NCBI RefSeq assembly: GCF_016056275.1
Contig: NZ_JAECZA010000301.1
Span: 1-36,716 of the forward strand
From: Dendronalium phyllosphericum CENA369
GTDB lineage: Bacteria; Cyanobacteriota; Cyanobacteriia; Cyanobacteriales; Nostocaceae
Length of the DNA stretch: 36,716 nt
Direction of reading: 5' to 3'
This document shows, piece by piece, positions 36,704 to 36,716 of this stretch (position 1 is the stretch's first letter; each line of letters starts with the position of its first letter). A program made the translations under genes and the position numbers. Under the pieces are notes generated by a model. The model saw nothing but the letters and a program-made list of their open reading frames with translations, made no database searches and was not told where the DNA came from.

Positions 36704-36716
36704 CAATATTATATCT

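Overview
The window looks like chromosomal DNA from a filamentous, Nostocales-type cyanobacterium. The signs are many GCGATCGC (HIP1) octamers, AT-rich intergenic DNA with short tandem repeats and twin hairpins, an AMIN-domain TonB receptor, a DUF4347/Calx-beta type I secreted protein, and serine/threonine-kinase-AAA-GAF signalling proteins. No rRNA, tRNA or CRISPR array was seen.

Region 1 (1-7495, minus strand) is the most interesting part. In transcription order it encodes an acyl-AMP ligase, an MFS exporter, a TauD-like Fe(II)/2-oxoglutarate oxygenase, an FcoT-type thioesterase, a stand-alone carrier protein and an NRPS that runs off the window. This is the gene set of isonitrile lipopeptide (INLP) pathways (Streptomyces scoA-E; Mycobacterium tuberculosis Rv0097-Rv0101). 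The FcoT-like protein keeps the recalled active-site residues of Rv0098. The NRPS adenylation code resembles an ornithine code, matching the basic amino acid core of known INLPs.

Region 2 (7496-12224) starts with a 956 bp divergent intergenic region holding a decayed adenylation-domain fragment and several TTGACA/TGTCAA dyads. It continues with a plus-strand TonB-dependent receptor and an RhtX/FptX-like MFS permease. Regions 1 and 2 together look like a full metallophore circuit: synthesis, export, outer-membrane uptake and inner-membrane uptake.

Region 3 (12225-16725) has topA surrounded by mobile debris: an internally deleted IS with intact ends, an IS630 fragment, an IS4-like fragment and a piece of a plasmid replication helicase. 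Region 4 (16726-22905) is one 2059-residue secreted repeat protein made of DUF4347, three arrays of 9, 8 and 9 ELWxSDGT repeats, four Calx-beta domains and a type I secretion tail. Region 5 (22906-24540) holds a frameshifted IS630 transposase and the C-terminal remnant of a YcaO (azoline/TOMM) protein.

Region 6 (24538-36703) is bounded by two direct copies of an approximately 95 bp element with four ATGAGTT heptamers at identical spacing, about 12 kb apart. It contains a lipoprotein and a small helical protein of unknown function, a truncated amidohydrolase, an unusually long carotenoid-oxygenase-family protein, a 1908-residue pseudokinase-AAA-GAF-AAA fusion, and an HTH-AAA protein. The last two look like a paired signalling or conflict NTPase module.
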